DNA of 55,933 bases from the NCBI RefSeq assembly GCF_029948125.1, contig NZ_JASAMB010000033.1, positions 1-55,933 on the forward strand, read 5' to 3'. This stretch comes from Catellatospora sp. KI3 (GTDB taxonomy: Bacteria; Actinomycetota; Actinomycetes; Mycobacteriales; Micromonosporaceae). The notes beneath the pieces are model-generated. The model worked only from the letters and a program-made list of their open reading frames with translations, ran no database searches and was not told where the DNA came from. The translations under genes were made by a program, and so were the position numbers. This document shows, in pieces, positions 24,950 to 34,040 of this stretch; position 1 is the stretch's first letter, and the number at the start of each line of letters is the position of its first letter.

Positions 24950-25855
24950 TCATCTGCTGTTCGCGTTGTGTTCCAGCGCTGCCGGGGTGTCGGCGGGCGG
25001 CGCCAACGTGGGCGAGAACGCGAGCGTGGCCACCCCGGAAGCGATGGCCACCCCGGACGCGGTAAGCGCGGACAGCGCGGACAGGCTCGTCGGCGGGGCG
25101 GCGTCGAACAGGACGGCCCCCCACACCCAGCTGAACACCGGGTCGGCCACGGTCATCGCGGTGAGCGCGGCCGGCAGCGCGCCGCTGCGGAACGCCTCCT
25201 GCACCAGCAGGGCGGCGACCAGGCCGGACAGGGCCAGGGCGTACAGCGGCCAGTGGCGCGGCACCGCCGCCGGGCCGCCCCGGGCCAGCTCGTCGGTGAC
25301 CACCACGGTCAGCACGGCGGTGGTGCTGAACCCGATCCCGGCAGCCACCCCGACCGCGGCCGTACGGGCGATGCGCCCCAGCCGCCCGCGTACCGCCACC
25401 ATCAGCGCCGCGACCAGCAGCACTGCGGTGAGCAGCACCAGCGGCACCCGGCCGTGGCGCACCGTCTGCGGCACCGATCCCCGGGCCAGCACCAGCGTCA
25501 CCAGTCCGGCGACCACCGCGAGGGTGCCCCACCAGTCGCGCGGCGCGGGCGGCCGCCCGGTCCGGGCCGCGGCCAGCGGCAGCGCCAGCAGCAGCTGCAC
25601 CGACAGCAGCGCCTGCACGATGCTGATCGAGCCGGTGTGCAGCGCCGCCGCGTGCACCGCGAACCCGAGCACGTTGCAGCAGAACCCGGCCAGCCACACC
25701 CGGTGCCGCAGCAGGCCCGGCACCACCGCCAGCACCGGCAGCCAGCCGTCGGCGGGCCGGTCGCGCTGGGCGCTGGTCACCCGGTGCTGCAGCGCTGCGG
25801 CAGCCGCGAACAGCGCCGCGGCGAGCACGCCGAGCGCGATACTGGCAAGGTTCAT
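24950..25855 (-). CDS. EamA/DMT-type transporter
   Basis: 301-aa membrane protein with nine to ten hydrophobic helices, matching the drug/metabolite transporter superfamily. The first helix is SIALGVLAAALFAAAAALQH and the conserved middle is SIVQALLSVQLLLALPL. The C-terminal half includes SGALPAALTAMTVADPVFSW, the typical EamA repeat. The substrate is unknown. The ATG at 25855 lies 49 bases downstream of the GT87 stop on the same strand, so it may be expressed with the glycosyltransferase genes and export or flip a related compound (inference). Confidence 0.8.
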   Translation of the reverse strand: MNLASIALGVLAAALFAAAAALQHRVTSAQRDRPADGWLPVLAVVPGLLRHRVWLAGFCCNVLGFAVHAAALHTGSISIVQALLSVQLLLALPLAAARTGRPPAPRDWWGTLAVVAGLVTLVLARGSVPQTVRHGRVPLVLLTAVLLVAALMVAVRGRLGRIARTAAVGVAAGIGFSTTAVLTVVVTDELARGGPAAVPRHWPLYALALSGLVAALLVQEAFRSGALPAALTAMTVADPVFSWVWGAVLFDAAPPTSLSALSALTASGVAIASGVATLAFSPTLAPPADTPAALEHNANSR

Positions 25856-25904
25856 CGGTCTTTTCCCGCCCCTGTACGCCGCGCCGGGCCGGGCGGCGTG
25901 CGCA

Positions 25905-27170
25905 TCATGGCCGCGCCGCGAGTACGGAGACCGACTCCCGCTCCGCCGCCGCGTGAACGGCAGGGGACAGGACCCGCTCCCGGCCCGCCACGACCGGCAC
26001 CGGCACGGGGGCCGGGGCGGGGCGCACGGGCATCAGGACCAGCAGCGCCAGCGTCACCCAGACGTACGCGCTGCCGCCGAGCAGCCCGCCCAGCCCCGAG
26101 TGGTGGTACCACCACAGCCACACCACGCTGCTGCACAGGATCACGTACGCCGTGCCGGCGCCCCAGAGCAGGCGCCGCCGCCGGGCCGCGGGCCGCGACA
26201 GCGCCACCCGGACCGTCACCGCCAGCGCCGGGACCGCCCACACCAGGTGGTGCACCCAGGTGATCGGGCTGACCAGGCAGGCGACGAGTCCGGTCAGCGC
26301 GAACCCGCCCGCCAGGTCGCCCGCGCGCGCCGCCCGGCGTACCCGCCAGGCCCACAGCACCAGCACCGCCACCACCGCTACCAGCCACACCACCCGGTCC
26401 GGCGGGGTGTCGCGCAGCCGGGCCAGCGCCCCGAGCAGCGACTGGTTCGAGATGTACGCCAGGTCCCCGACCCGGCTGGTCTGCCACAGCGCGCCGGTCC
26501 AGAACGCCAGCGACGGCGCCGGAGCGACCAGCGCGGCCACGGCCGTCGCGGCGGCCGCCGTCGCGGCGGCGGTCGCCGCAGCCCGGCGCCGCCCCGCCAG
26601 CAGCAGGAGCACGATGAAGACGGCCGGGGTCAGCTTGACGGCGGCGGCAAGTCCGATCCCGACGCCCGCCCAGCGCCCGAACCGGCCCGCCCCGCGCGCC
26701 AGGAGTTGCACGTCGGCCCACACCAGCGCCACCAGCAGCAGGTTCACCTGGCCGAAGCTGACCGTGTCCCGGGCCGGTTGCAGCATCGCCAGCGCGCACG
26801 CCCCCAGGCCGAACGAGAACCACCGGCTCCAGCCGTGCTCGCGGGCGATCGGGTCGACCAGCCAGTACACCAGCGCCGCGCAGGCGGCCGCCGTGAGCGC
26901 GGTGTGCACCACGACCACGGTGTGCCAGCCCAGCAGGCTCATCGGCAGCATCGCCACCGCCGCGAACGGCGGGTACGTGAACCCGTAGTGCGTGCCCGGC
27001 TTCAGGTAGTCGTAGATGCCGCCGCCCGCGTGCACCCAGTCGTCGACCGTGCCGTAGTACACGCTCACGTCGAACCACCCCCGGTGCCCCGGCACCAGCG
27101 CGATGAACAGGGCCACGGCGGTGGCCAGCCCGGCCAGGCACAGCAGCCGGGCACGACCGGTCGTCAGCAC
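25905..27170 (-). CDS. GT87-family mannosyltransferase-like protein
   Basis: 421-aa polytopic protein of the DUF2029/GT87 family, polyprenyl-phosphate-mannose-dependent alpha-mannosyltransferases acting on the outer face of the membrane. Landmarks are the first loop VYYGTVDDWVHAGGGIYDY with the catalytic-type Asp, FTYPPFAAVAML, VSFGQVNLLLVALVW, AAVKLTPAVFIVLLLL, ISNQSLLGALARL and SPITWVHHLVWAVP. GTG 27170 has GAAGGGA 10 bases upstream and overlaps the end of the mptB-like gene by seven bases, so the two are coupled. The last 50 residues are a proline-rich tail. A paralogue is at 49140. Confidence 0.85.
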   Translation of the reverse strand: MLTTGRARLLCLAGLATAVALFIALVPGHRGWFDVSVYYGTVDDWVHAGGGIYDYLKPGTHYGFTYPPFAAVAMLPMSLLGWHTVVVVHTALTAAACAALVYWLVDPIAREHGWSRWFSFGLGACALAMLQPARDTVSFGQVNLLLVALVWADVQLLARGAGRFGRWAGVGIGLAAAVKLTPAVFIVLLLLAGRRRAAATAAATAAAATAVAALVAPAPSLAFWTGALWQTSRVGDLAYISNQSLLGALARLRDTPPDRVVWLVAVVAVLVLWAWRVRRAARAGDLAGGFALTGLVACLVSPITWVHHLVWAVPALAVTVRVALSRPAARRRRLLWGAGTAYVILCSSVVWLWWYHHSGLGGLLGGSAYVWVTLALLVLMPVRPAPAPVPVPVVAGRERVLSPAVHAAAERESVSVLAARP

Positions 27171-28702
27171 GAGACGGGTTCCCTTCGTCGGGCGGCGGCC
27201 AGGCCGGCGCTGAGGCCGACCAGGACCGGGACGGCCAGCAGCGCCCCGGCCAGCGCGGCCGCCAGGTCGGTGAGGCGCGGGGTGAACCCGCTGGGGAAGA
27301 CGAGCACCGCGAAGACCAGGCAGGCCGCGGCGGCCCAGCGGCGTACCCGCCCGTCCGGCGCGGCGGCGGCGATGGGGACCAGCCCCCAGAGCAGGTACCA
27401 CGGCCGCAGCGCGGGCCCGAGCAGCGCCACCGCGCTCAGACTCAACCCCAGCGCATAAACCGGCCCGAACCTCCGCCGCCCCCGCCCCGGTCCCGGTGCC
27501 AAGGTCATCGGAGTTGCCGGGCAATCGGGCGTATCTTGGCCCCCCGAGTGCCCGATTGCCGGGCAACTTGACCGGTCTTGGGCGCGCCAGGCGTACCAGG
27601 TGGCCGCGACGGCGGCGGCCAGGCCGAGCCAGCGCCAGGCGGGGATCGCCAGCGGGGCGAGGTCGCTGCCGAACAGGTGCAGCAGGTTGCGCGTGATCCG
27701 GCCGAAGGTGCTGCTCAGCGACCAGTTCTGCGACGAGACCGGGGTGTTGAGGGAGCGGAGCCAGCCGTACCCGGTGCCGGTCACCGCCGTCACCGCGGCC
27801 GTGGTCGCGACCGTGAACAGCGCGGTGAAGCCGAGCGCCGACAGGGTCGCGTGCCGGGGCAGCCGGTCCCGCCACAGCCACACCACCACGGCCAGGCCCA
27901 GCGTGGCGGGCGCCTTCACCAGCGAGGCGAGTGTGATCAGGACGGTGGCCAGGCCGAACCGGGCCGCCGCGGCGGCGGTCAGCCCGGCGGCGAGCAGCCC
28001 CAGCATGACCGCGTCGTTGTGCGCGCCGCCGACCAGGTGCAGCAGCACCAGCGGGTTGAGGCCGCCCAGCCACAGCGCGGCGGCCGGGTCGACGTGGCAG
28101 GCGCGGGCCAGCCGGGGCAGGCAGAGCAGCAGCAGGACCACCCCGGCCAGGGCGACGGCCCGCATCGCGAGCACGCCCAGCGGCACGTCGGTGTCGACGG
28201 CCCGCGCCACGGCGGTGGCCAGGGCGAGGAACGCCGGGCCGTACGGGGTCGGGGTGTGCTGCCAGATCGGGGGCACCTCGGCCGACAGGGGGCCGCCGAG
28301 GCGGGACGGGCCGAACTCGTACACGTCGATGCCGGCGCCGACCATGGCGCCCTGCGCCAGGTAGCTGTACACGTCCCGGCTGAACAGCGGCGGCACCAGC
28401 AGCAGCGGTGCCGCCCACGCGGACAGGGTGAGCAGGAGCAAGCGGGTGTCCGGCGGGCGCGGCCCGCGTACCGCCCGGCCCAGTCGCCACCAGGCCGCCG
28501 ACAGCAGCGCCAGCCCGAAGTAGGCGCAGACCAGTCCGGCCTGCTCGTGCTGGCGCAGTGCCGACAGGCCCAGGACCGGGGCGAGCGTGTCGCGTACCGG
28601 CAGGGCCCCGGCGGCCAGCCCGCCGACCGCCAGCGCGACCGACCCGGCGAAGCCGAGCAGGCGCAGACCGCGCGCGTCGGGGGAGGGTGGAGCGGCGGGC
28701 AC
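27164..28702 (-). CDS. mptB: MptB-like alpha-1,6-mannosyltransferase
   Basis: 512-aa GT-C fold membrane enzyme resembling MptB, which extends the alpha-1,6-mannan core of lipomannan using polyprenyl-phosphate-mannose. Visible marks are PLFSRDVYSYLAQG in the first large outer loop, PTPYGPAFLALA, GLNPLVLLHLVGGAHNDAVM, SLVKAPATLGLAVVVW, and WSLSSTFGRITRNLLH. About 12 helices are predicted by eye. Residues 379-397 (bases 27512-27568) are encoded entirely by a palindromic repeat element and fall in the loop between TWYAWRAQDR and FGPVYALGLSL. The frame is kept, so the gene is probably functional. GTG 28702 is the start. It overlaps the following GT87 gene. Confidence 0.85.
   Translation of the reverse strand: MPAAPPSPDARGLRLLGFAGSVALAVGGLAAGALPVRDTLAPVLGLSALRQHEQAGLVCAYFGLALLSAAWWRLGRAVRGPRPPDTRLLLLTLSAWAAPLLLVPPLFSRDVYSYLAQGAMVGAGIDVYEFGPSRLGGPLSAEVPPIWQHTPTPYGPAFLALATAVARAVDTDVPLGVLAMRAVALAGVVLLLLCLPRLARACHVDPAAALWLGGLNPLVLLHLVGGAHNDAVMLGLLAAGLTAAAAARFGLATVLITLASLVKAPATLGLAVVVWLWRDRLPRHATLSALGFTALFTVATTAAVTAVTGTGYGWLRSLNTPVSSQNWSLSSTFGRITRNLLHLFGSDLAPLAIPAWRWLGLAAAVAATWYAWRAQDRSSCPAIGHSGGQDTPDCPATPMTLAPGPGRGRRRFGPVYALGLSLSAVALLGPALRPWYLLWGLVPIAAAAPDGRVRRWAAAACLVFAVLVFPSGFTPRLTDLAAALAGALLAVPVLVGLSAGLAAARRREPVSC
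27512..27568. repeat. 57-bp palindromic element inside mptB
   Basis: Family-2 element, copy b: AGTTGCCGGGCAATCGGG (27512-27529) and CCCGATTGCCGGGCAACT (27551-27568) are complementary at 17 of 18 positions, around a centre with CGTATCTTG. The copy at 5418-5475 shares arms and centre in the opposite orientation. Its 57 bp equal 19 codons and both borders coincide with codon borders of the mptB-like gene, adding SCPAIGHSGG...PAT to the protein. Confidence 0.88.
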
Positions 28703-28810
28703 CCAGGCAGGCTGCCAGTGCCCGGTGTACGAAACGCGTCGGCCCGTTGAAGCAGCCGTGTCCGCCGTATGACCGCCGTCAGGAAGTCGCGCCTCGGAGG
28801 CGTGGCACGC

Positions 28811-29449
28811 TCACCGGGGGTCCGGGCGGTCCAGGTTCCAGTGGCGGTTGGCGGTCAGAGCCCAGTCGTGCTCGGTGGAGTCCGCCACGGGACTGCGCGA
28901 TACGACGAAACGGGTGATCACGCGCTGGGTGCGCTCGGCGTCGCCGTAGAGGATGTCCAGCCACAGCTCGCCCCCGGAGGTGACGGTGTCGCACACGGTC
29001 CGGAACTCCTGGCTCGTCGGATCGCGTACCGTCACCTGGCTGAACCCCAGGTCGCCCGCGGACACGTAGACGTCGCGGGTCAGGCGGCGGAAGTCGGCCG
29101 GGTCGCGGTGCGGGCTGTGCTCCTCGGCGGGCATGTCCCAGCCGTGCAGGACGGCGAGTCCGCGGCCCGCGTTGCGCACGGACATGACCAGGTAGAAGAC
29201 CTTGTCGGTGACTTTCACCGCGGCGCGCCCGCCGTGCACCGGGAGCCATCGGCCGTCCAGGAAGCGGATCTCCTGAGTGGGATCGTCCCAGCGGGACGGC
29301 ACCAGGATCGGGCGCAGGCTCTCCATCAGGGCGCGCTCGGCGGTCGCGGTGGCCCGGCCCGCCGAACGCGTCGAGGCGAAGGTCGCGACCGCCAGCAGCG
29401 CGGTCCCGGCCGCCGTGCCGAGGTCGGCGATCGTCGCCCAGTCAGCCAT
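28811..29449 (-). CDS. Hypothetical protein with N-terminal helix
   Basis: 212-aa protein. A probable membrane helix lies at about residues 6-26 (TIADLGTAAGTALLAVATFAS), followed by a basic helix and a mostly beta-stranded domain with RFLDGRWLPVHGGRAAVKV and YLVMSVRNAGRGLAVLHGWD. The layout is common in actinobacterial proteins of unknown function. The C-terminal part, DILYGDAERTQRVITRF, suggests a compact fold. ATG 29449 follows GGGAGGATGC. It lies between the mptB-like gene and a GT4 gene on the same strand, with gaps of about 100 bases, so operon membership is uncertain. I cannot assign a role. Confidence 0.7.
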   Translation of the reverse strand: MADWATIADLGTAAGTALLAVATFASTRSAGRATATAERALMESLRPILVPSRWDDPTQEIRFLDGRWLPVHGGRAAVKVTDKVFYLVMSVRNAGRGLAVLHGWDMPAEEHSPHRDPADFRRLTRDVYVSAGDLGFSQVTVRDPTSQEFRTVCDTVTSGGELWLDILYGDAERTQRVITRFVVSRSPVADSTEHDWALTANRHWNLDRPDPR

Positions 29450-29539
29450 GCATCCTCCCGGCCCATCACACCAGGTGGCGCCCGGTTTGGCGGCGGAACG
29501 CGCCTGATACCGCGCCGTCCGTGGAGGAGGTCCGACCGG

Positions 29540-30799
29540 TCAGGAGCGCGAGCAGGAGACGAGCGTCTGGTGTACGGCGAGGAAGCCGCGGACCGCGACA
29601 TCCCAGCCGAACCGCTCGGCCCGCCCCCGAGCCGTGCCCCGGCGCTCCGCCTCGGACCGGGCAAGTAGCTCCAGCACACCGGCGCTCAGATCCTCGCCCG
29701 CCACCGCGACCCCGGCGTCCCCGACCACGGCGGGCAGCGCACTCGACGCGCTGACCACGGCCGGTGACCCGCAGGCCAGGGCCTCCAGCGCCGCCAGCCC
29801 GAACGTCTCCATCGGACCGGGCGCCACGACCACGTCGGCGGCGGCGAGCAGTTCGGCCAGCCGGACCCGGTCGGCGACCCAGCCGGTGAACACCACCGGC
29901 AGCCCGGCCGCCCCGGTCTCCAGCCGACCGCGCAGCGGCCCGTCGCCGATCATCAGCAGCCGCGCGGGCACCCCGCGTTCGCGCAGCGTACGCAGGGTGA
30001 GCAGGGCGCGCTGGGGGCGTTTCTCGGGCGACAGCCGGGTGCAGCAGACCAGCAGCACCTCGTCCGGCGCGGCGAACCCGGCCCGTGCTCCGGCGTCGCG
30101 GCGCGACGGGTGGAACAGGTCCAGGTCGACCCCGAGCGGCACCTGCGTGACGTTGCCGGCGCCGAGGCTGGTGAACTCGCCGGTGGCCCATTCGGTGGTG
30201 CAAACGATCCGGTCGTAGCGGGCGGCGCTGGCCCGGTTGAGCCCAGCGGCGGCCAGGTTCCGTACCCGCGCGGGCAGCTTCACCACACCCAGCAGCCCGT
30301 CGACGCTCTCGTGCGACACCATCACGCTGGGTACGCCGTGGCGCCGCGCCCACCCGCCGGTCCAGCGCAGCGTGGTCCGGTCGGACACCTCCAGCCGGTC
30401 CGGCCGCAGCGTCGCGAGCACGTCCAGCAGCGGTCGGCGCCGCACCAGCAGCCGGTATCCGCCCAGCGCGGGCACCCGCGGCCCCGGCAGCGTGATGACC
30501 CGGCCCTGCTCGGTCAGCTCGTCGCGGTACTCCGGCCCCGGTATCACCAGCACCGGCTCGTGCCCTGCCCGCAGATACCCCTTCCCCAGCTCGCGCAGCG
30601 CGGTCCGCAGCCCGCCCGAACTCGGCGTGACGAAGTTGGCCAGCCTGACGATCCGCAGCGGCGGCCCGTCGACGGGCCCGGTCGAGGTCACGTCACTGTC
30701 GGCGGTCGACGCCAGGTTCGCCGAGGCGTTCGAGTCGGTCAGGTCCGTGGTGGTGGGCGCGGTCGAGGTCGCGCCGACAGCGGCGGTAGGCGCGGTCAC
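29540..30799 (-). CDS. GT4 glycosyltransferase
   Basis: 419-aa family 4 glycosyltransferase with two Rossmann-like domains. A 45-residue Thr/Ser/Ala-rich leader precedes the first strand IVRLANFVTPSSGGLRTALRE, which has the acceptor-side glycine loop. The donor-side domain has LVCCTRLSPEKRPQRAL, LLMIGDGPLRGRLE and the E-x7-E motif METFGLAALEALACGSP. It resembles mannosyltransferases of the PimB/PimC type, so a GDP-mannose donor is likely but not shown. Its GTG start overlaps the stop of the next upstream gene (MgtA-like) as GTGA, so the two are coupled. Cytoplasmic. Confidence 0.85.
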   Translation of the reverse strand: MTAPTAAVGATSTAPTTTDLTDSNASANLASTADSDVTSTGPVDGPPLRIVRLANFVTPSSGGLRTALRELGKGYLRAGHEPVLVIPGPEYRDELTEQGRVITLPGPRVPALGGYRLLVRRRPLLDVLATLRPDRLEVSDRTTLRWTGGWARRHGVPSVMVSHESVDGLLGVVKLPARVRNLAAAGLNRASAARYDRIVCTTEWATGEFTSLGAGNVTQVPLGVDLDLFHPSRRDAGARAGFAAPDEVLLVCCTRLSPEKRPQRALLTLRTLRERGVPARLLMIGDGPLRGRLETGAAGLPVVFTGWVADRVRLAELLAAADVVVAPGPMETFGLAALEALACGSPAVVSASSALPAVVGDAGVAVAGEDLSAGVLELLARSEAERRGTARGRAERFGWDVAVRGFLAVHQTLVSCSRS

Positions 30800-31995
30800 G
30801 AGACCGGCACCGCGACGGGCAGGCTGGTCGCGGGCAGCGACGACGCGGGCTCCGGCGGCGGCGCGGCGGCAAGCGCGTCCGGCACGGTCCCGGCGGCGGC
30901 GTGGTAGTGGGCGATCAACAGGTCCCCCAGGGCGGCCCAGGTACGGCCCGCGACGGCCGCGCGGGCAGCTTGCCCGTACGCGCGCCGCAGCCCCGCATCG
31001 GCGAGCAGCAGCCCGACCGCCTCCGCGATCGCGGCACCGTCGACCGGTGGCACCAGCAGCCCGTCCACGCCGTGCCGGACCAGGTCGAGCGGCCCGCCGG
31101 TCGCGGGCGCCACCACGGGCACGCCGCTGGCCTGCGCCTCCTGCACCGTCTGGCAGAACGTCTCGAACGGTCCCGGGTGGACGAACACGTCGAGGCTGGC
31201 ATACAACCGGGCCAGCTCCACCCCGCCCCGCCCGCCGAGCAGCACCGCACCGGGCACCGCCTGGCGTACCGCGTCCCGAGTGGGTCCGTCGCCGACCACC
31301 ACCACCCGTACGCCCGGGATGCGCGCCGTCCGGGCCAGCAGCTCGACCTTCTTCTCCTTCGCCAGCCGCCCCACGTACCCGACGAGCAGCTCGCCGTTCG
31401 GCGCCAGCTCGGCGCGCAGGCTTTCATCCCGCCGCTGCGGGTGGAACAGTTCGGTGTCCACGCCCCGGCCCCAGCGGCCGACCCTCGGCACCCCGTTGGC
31501 GACCAGCTGCGCGGCGGTCATCGAGGACGGGGCCAGGGTCGCCGCGGCGCCGGCGTGGATGCGGCGGATCCAGTGCCAGGCGGCCGCCTCGCCGAGGCCG
31601 ACGCCGTACGCGCGGGCGTAGCCGGGGACGTCGGTCTGGTAGATCGCCACCACCGGCAGTCCCAGGTCGGCGGCGGCGCGGGCGCCCCAGGCGCCGAGGA
31701 TGAACGGGCTGGCCAGGTGCACCACGTCGGGGCGGTGCGCGCGCAGGGCGGCGCGCAGGCGACGGGTCGGCCAGGCGAGCCGGACGTTGCCGTACCCGGG
31801 CATGGGCAGTGACCCCACCCGCAGCACCGGGTACGGCTTCGGCGTGATCAGCTGCCGCGTCCGGCGTCCCGGGCGGGGCGCGATGACCAGCGGCTCGTGG
31901 CCTCTGGCCAGCAGGTGATCGGCCACGCGCGAGACGGAGTTCGCCACGCCGTTGACGTCCGGGGAGAACGACTCGGTGATGATCGCCACGCGCAT
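30796..31995 (-). CDS. mgtA: MgtA-like GT4 mannosyltransferase
   Basis: 399-aa GT4 glycosyltransferase resembling MgtA (GDP-mannose-dependent alpha-mannosyltransferase acting on glycolipids). The start is MRVAIITESFSPDVNGVANS, where ESFxPxxNGVxxS is characteristic. Then come PDVVHLASPFILG, RWGRGVDTELFHP, VGYVGRLAKEKKVELL, VVVVGDGPTRD, and the E-x7-E motif PFETFCQTVQEAQASGVP. The C-terminal 30 residues are Ala/Pro-rich. ATG 31995 is chosen because the family begins there. It is translationally coupled to the following GT4 gene and, with MptB-like and GT87 genes downstream, suggests a mannolipid or lipomannan pathway. Confidence 0.87.
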   Translation of the reverse strand: MRVAIITESFSPDVNGVANSVSRVADHLLARGHEPLVIAPRPGRRTRQLITPKPYPVLRVGSLPMPGYGNVRLAWPTRRLRAALRAHRPDVVHLASPFILGAWGARAAADLGLPVVAIYQTDVPGYARAYGVGLGEAAAWHWIRRIHAGAAATLAPSSMTAAQLVANGVPRVGRWGRGVDTELFHPQRRDESLRAELAPNGELLVGYVGRLAKEKKVELLARTARIPGVRVVVVGDGPTRDAVRQAVPGAVLLGGRGGVELARLYASLDVFVHPGPFETFCQTVQEAQASGVPVVAPATGGPLDLVRHGVDGLLVPPVDGAAIAEAVGLLLADAGLRRAYGQAARAAVAGRTWAALGDLLIAHYHAAAGTVPDALAAAPPPEPASSLPATSLPVAVPVS

Positions 31996-32102
31996 GGCCG
32001 CCACGCTAGGAACGCCAGCGGGACCCCAGCCGACAACTCGAAGTCCCCCAGACGAAGAACACACGAACGCTGCCCCACCCGCCGGGGGTGCACCCCGCGA
32101 AA

Positions 32103-32148
32103 GGAAGGGCCCCTTCTTATCGGAATACGCAGAAGAAGGGTCCCTTCC
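32103..32148. repeat. 46-bp palindromic element, family 3, copy a
   Basis: Arms GGAAGGGCCCCTTCT (32103-32117) and AGAAGGGTCCCTTCC (32134-32148), complementary except at one position, around a 16-base centre beginning TATCGGAAT. A second copy of the same length lies at 45239-45284. This copy is 33 bases downstream of the 3' end of the secreted-protein gene at 32182, so it can act as its terminator. Each arm is itself nearly palindromic. Confidence 0.85.
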
Positions 32149-32181
32149 AAACCGCCGGGGGCGCGGGCGGCTGGGGGCGGG

Positions 32182-32997
32182 TTACGGGGTGGAGGAGGGG
32201 AAGTTGCGGACGGGGCAGCTGCTCGGGGTGGCGGGGTCGACGCGCTTGAGGGCGTACGCCACGCCCTGGGTCGGCGTGTTCGTCACCGGGGCCCGGTCGC
32301 CGATGACCACCAGCGCGTGCCAGCCGGTGACCGCGGCCGTGTACTTCGTGCACCCGTCGACGTACGCGATGGTCTGCCCGTTCATGGCGGCCATCCGGTT
32401 GCGCACGTACGTGCCGGGCACGCCCGACGTGCTCGACACCAGGAACATGTGGGATCCGGCGGACAGGGTGCTCGCCCAGAACTGCTGGCCGCCGGTCAGC
32501 CAGATGTCGGCCACGCTGACGATGTCGTGGTCGACCAGTACGGCGAAGGCCAGGTCCGGGTCGGACGGCCCGGTGCTGCCCGGGTGCGTGATCGGCGGCA
32601 GCGTGACGATGTTCGCCCCGCTGCGCTGCTGCACCCAGTACGACCCGGTCCCGGTCGCCACCGCCTGGTAGCGGCCCAGCGGCCGGAACCCGCTGTTGGA
32701 GTTCACCGCCACGAAGTCGGTGCGGCTGCCCGGCATCGCGCTGGTGGCCAGCGGTACGCCGGTGCCGTCGTCGAGGGTCAGGTCGGTGCCGCCGGGCACG
32801 GCGGGCTGCACCGCCGCGACCGACCAGTAGTAGTTGCTCGTCGTGTAGAGATAGGTCTCCGGCGCGGACGCGGCGGCGACCGCGCCGTCGGACAGCGAGA
32901 CCGACGCCTGGGCGACGCCGGGCAGCGCCGCGACCAGCAACGAGGTCAGCAGCGCGGTCACGAGTACGGGCAGTGCGGTGATCCGGCGGACGGACAC
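32182..32997 (-). CDS. Secreted protein of unknown function
   Basis: 271-aa exported protein. The signal peptide has an Arg-rich start (MSVRRI), hydrophobic core and cleavage near GVAQA (about residue 30). The mature part is beta-rich and rich in Ser/Thr/Gly, with TYLYTTSNYYWSVAAVQPA near its start, TDFVAVNSNSGFRPLGRY, and two cysteines close to the C-terminus (CTKY and SSCPV). No anchor, repeat or catalytic motif is recognisable. GTG 32997 has GGGAGGA at a short spacing. It follows the sigma factor gene after 74 bases on the same strand, so it may be co-transcribed with it, but a shared function is only a guess. Confidence 0.75.
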   Translation of the reverse strand: MSVRRITALPVLVTALLTSLLVAALPGVAQASVSLSDGAVAAASAPETYLYTTSNYYWSVAAVQPAVPGGTDLTLDDGTGVPLATSAMPGSRTDFVAVNSNSGFRPLGRYQAVATGTGSYWVQQRSGANIVTLPPITHPGSTGPSDPDLAFAVLVDHDIVSVADIWLTGGQQFWASTLSAGSHMFLVSSTSGVPGTYVRNRMAAMNGQTIAYVDGCTKYTAAVTGWHALVVIGDRAPVTNTPTQGVAYALKRVDPATPSSCPVRNFPSSTP

Positions 32998-33071
32998 GTT
33001 TCCTCCCTGGGGTTGGCGCCGTACGGTAGCGGCACCGCCGCCGCCGCACAGTCGCCAATCCGTCGGTGTGA

Positions 33072-33956
33072 TCACTTGTCCAGGTACGTCACGTCCAGGT
33101 CGGCCAGCCGCTCCGGGTCGGCCATGATGTTCATCTCGACGATGCGCCCGTCGCGGACCAGGAAGCCCAGCACCGAGGCCAGCTTGCCGTCGACGACGGT
33201 GACCACGCCCGCCGCCCCGTTGACCAGGGCGAACTGCGCCACGGGCGCCAGCTTGTTGTACAGCACCGCACCGGAGGCCACCGCGTGCGCGCCGCGTACC
33301 AGCCGGGAGCCGCCGGCGGCACCGTAGTCGGCGCGCAGCACCACGTCCGGGTCGAGCACGGCCAGCAGCCCGTCGAAGTCGCCGCCGCGCGCGGCGGCCA
33401 GGAACGCGTCGACGGCCTCCCGCTGGCGCCCGAGGTCGGGGTCCGGGGTGGTGCCCGCGCCCTGCACGCGGCGCCGGGCCCGGCTGGCCAGCTGCCGCGC
33501 GGCGGCGGCGTTGCGGCCCACGATCGGGGCGATGTCGTCGAACGGTACGGCGAACATATCGTGCAGCACGAACGCCAGCCGCTCGGCCGGGTCGAGGGTG
33601 TCGAGCACCACCAGCAGCGCCAGCCCGACCGCGTCGGCCAGCAGCGCCTCCTGCTCCGGGTCGGTGCCGCCGGGCGGGCTGAGCACCGGGTCGGGCACGT
33701 GCGCCTCCAGCGGCTCCTCCGGGTGGGTACGCCGCGAGCGCAGCATGTTCAGCGCCACCCGGCCCACGACCGTGGTCAGCCACGCGGCCAGGTTGTCGAT
33801 CTCCGCCGCGTCGGAGCGGCTCAGCCGCAGCCACGCCTCCTGCACCGCGTCGTCGGCCTCGCTGAACGAGCCCAGCATGCGGTACGCCACCGCGCGCAGC
33901 TGCGGCCGGTGCTGCTCGAACCGCTGTGCCAGAAATTCTTCGCCGTCCACGGTCAC
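33072..33956 (-). CDS. sigJ: ECF41 (SigJ-like) sigma factor
   Basis: 294-aa extracytoplasmic-function sigma factor of group ECF41. Region 2 is seen at about residues 15-80 (RAVAYRMLGSFSEADDAVQEAWLRL) and region 4 at about 108-165 (DTLDPAERLAFVLHDMFAVPFDDIAPIVG). A SnoaL-like C-terminal extension of about 110 residues follows, which in this group replaces a separate anti-sigma factor. Region GGSRLVRG and the terminal MADPERLADLDV match the extension's conserved spots. The gene is divergent from a carboxymuconolactone decarboxylase-like gene at 34041, the standard ECF41 partner and target. GTG 33956 is the start; a GTG six bases downstream is also possible. Confidence 0.9.
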   Translation of the reverse strand: MTVDGEEFLAQRFEQHRPQLRAVAYRMLGSFSEADDAVQEAWLRLSRSDAAEIDNLAAWLTTVVGRVALNMLRSRRTHPEEPLEAHVPDPVLSPPGGTDPEQEALLADAVGLALLVVLDTLDPAERLAFVLHDMFAVPFDDIAPIVGRNAAAARQLASRARRRVQGAGTTPDPDLGRQREAVDAFLAAARGGDFDGLLAVLDPDVVLRADYGAAGGSRLVRGAHAVASGAVLYNKLAPVAQFALVNGAAGVVTVVDGKLASVLGFLVRDGRIVEMNIMADPERLADLDVTYLDK

Positions 33957-34040
33957 ACTCCTCCGTCGTGCTGTGTCGAAGTACTGACCCGACCGGAGCG
34001 GCCGATGTGACGGCCCTCCAAGATCTTAAGGAGTTACGAC

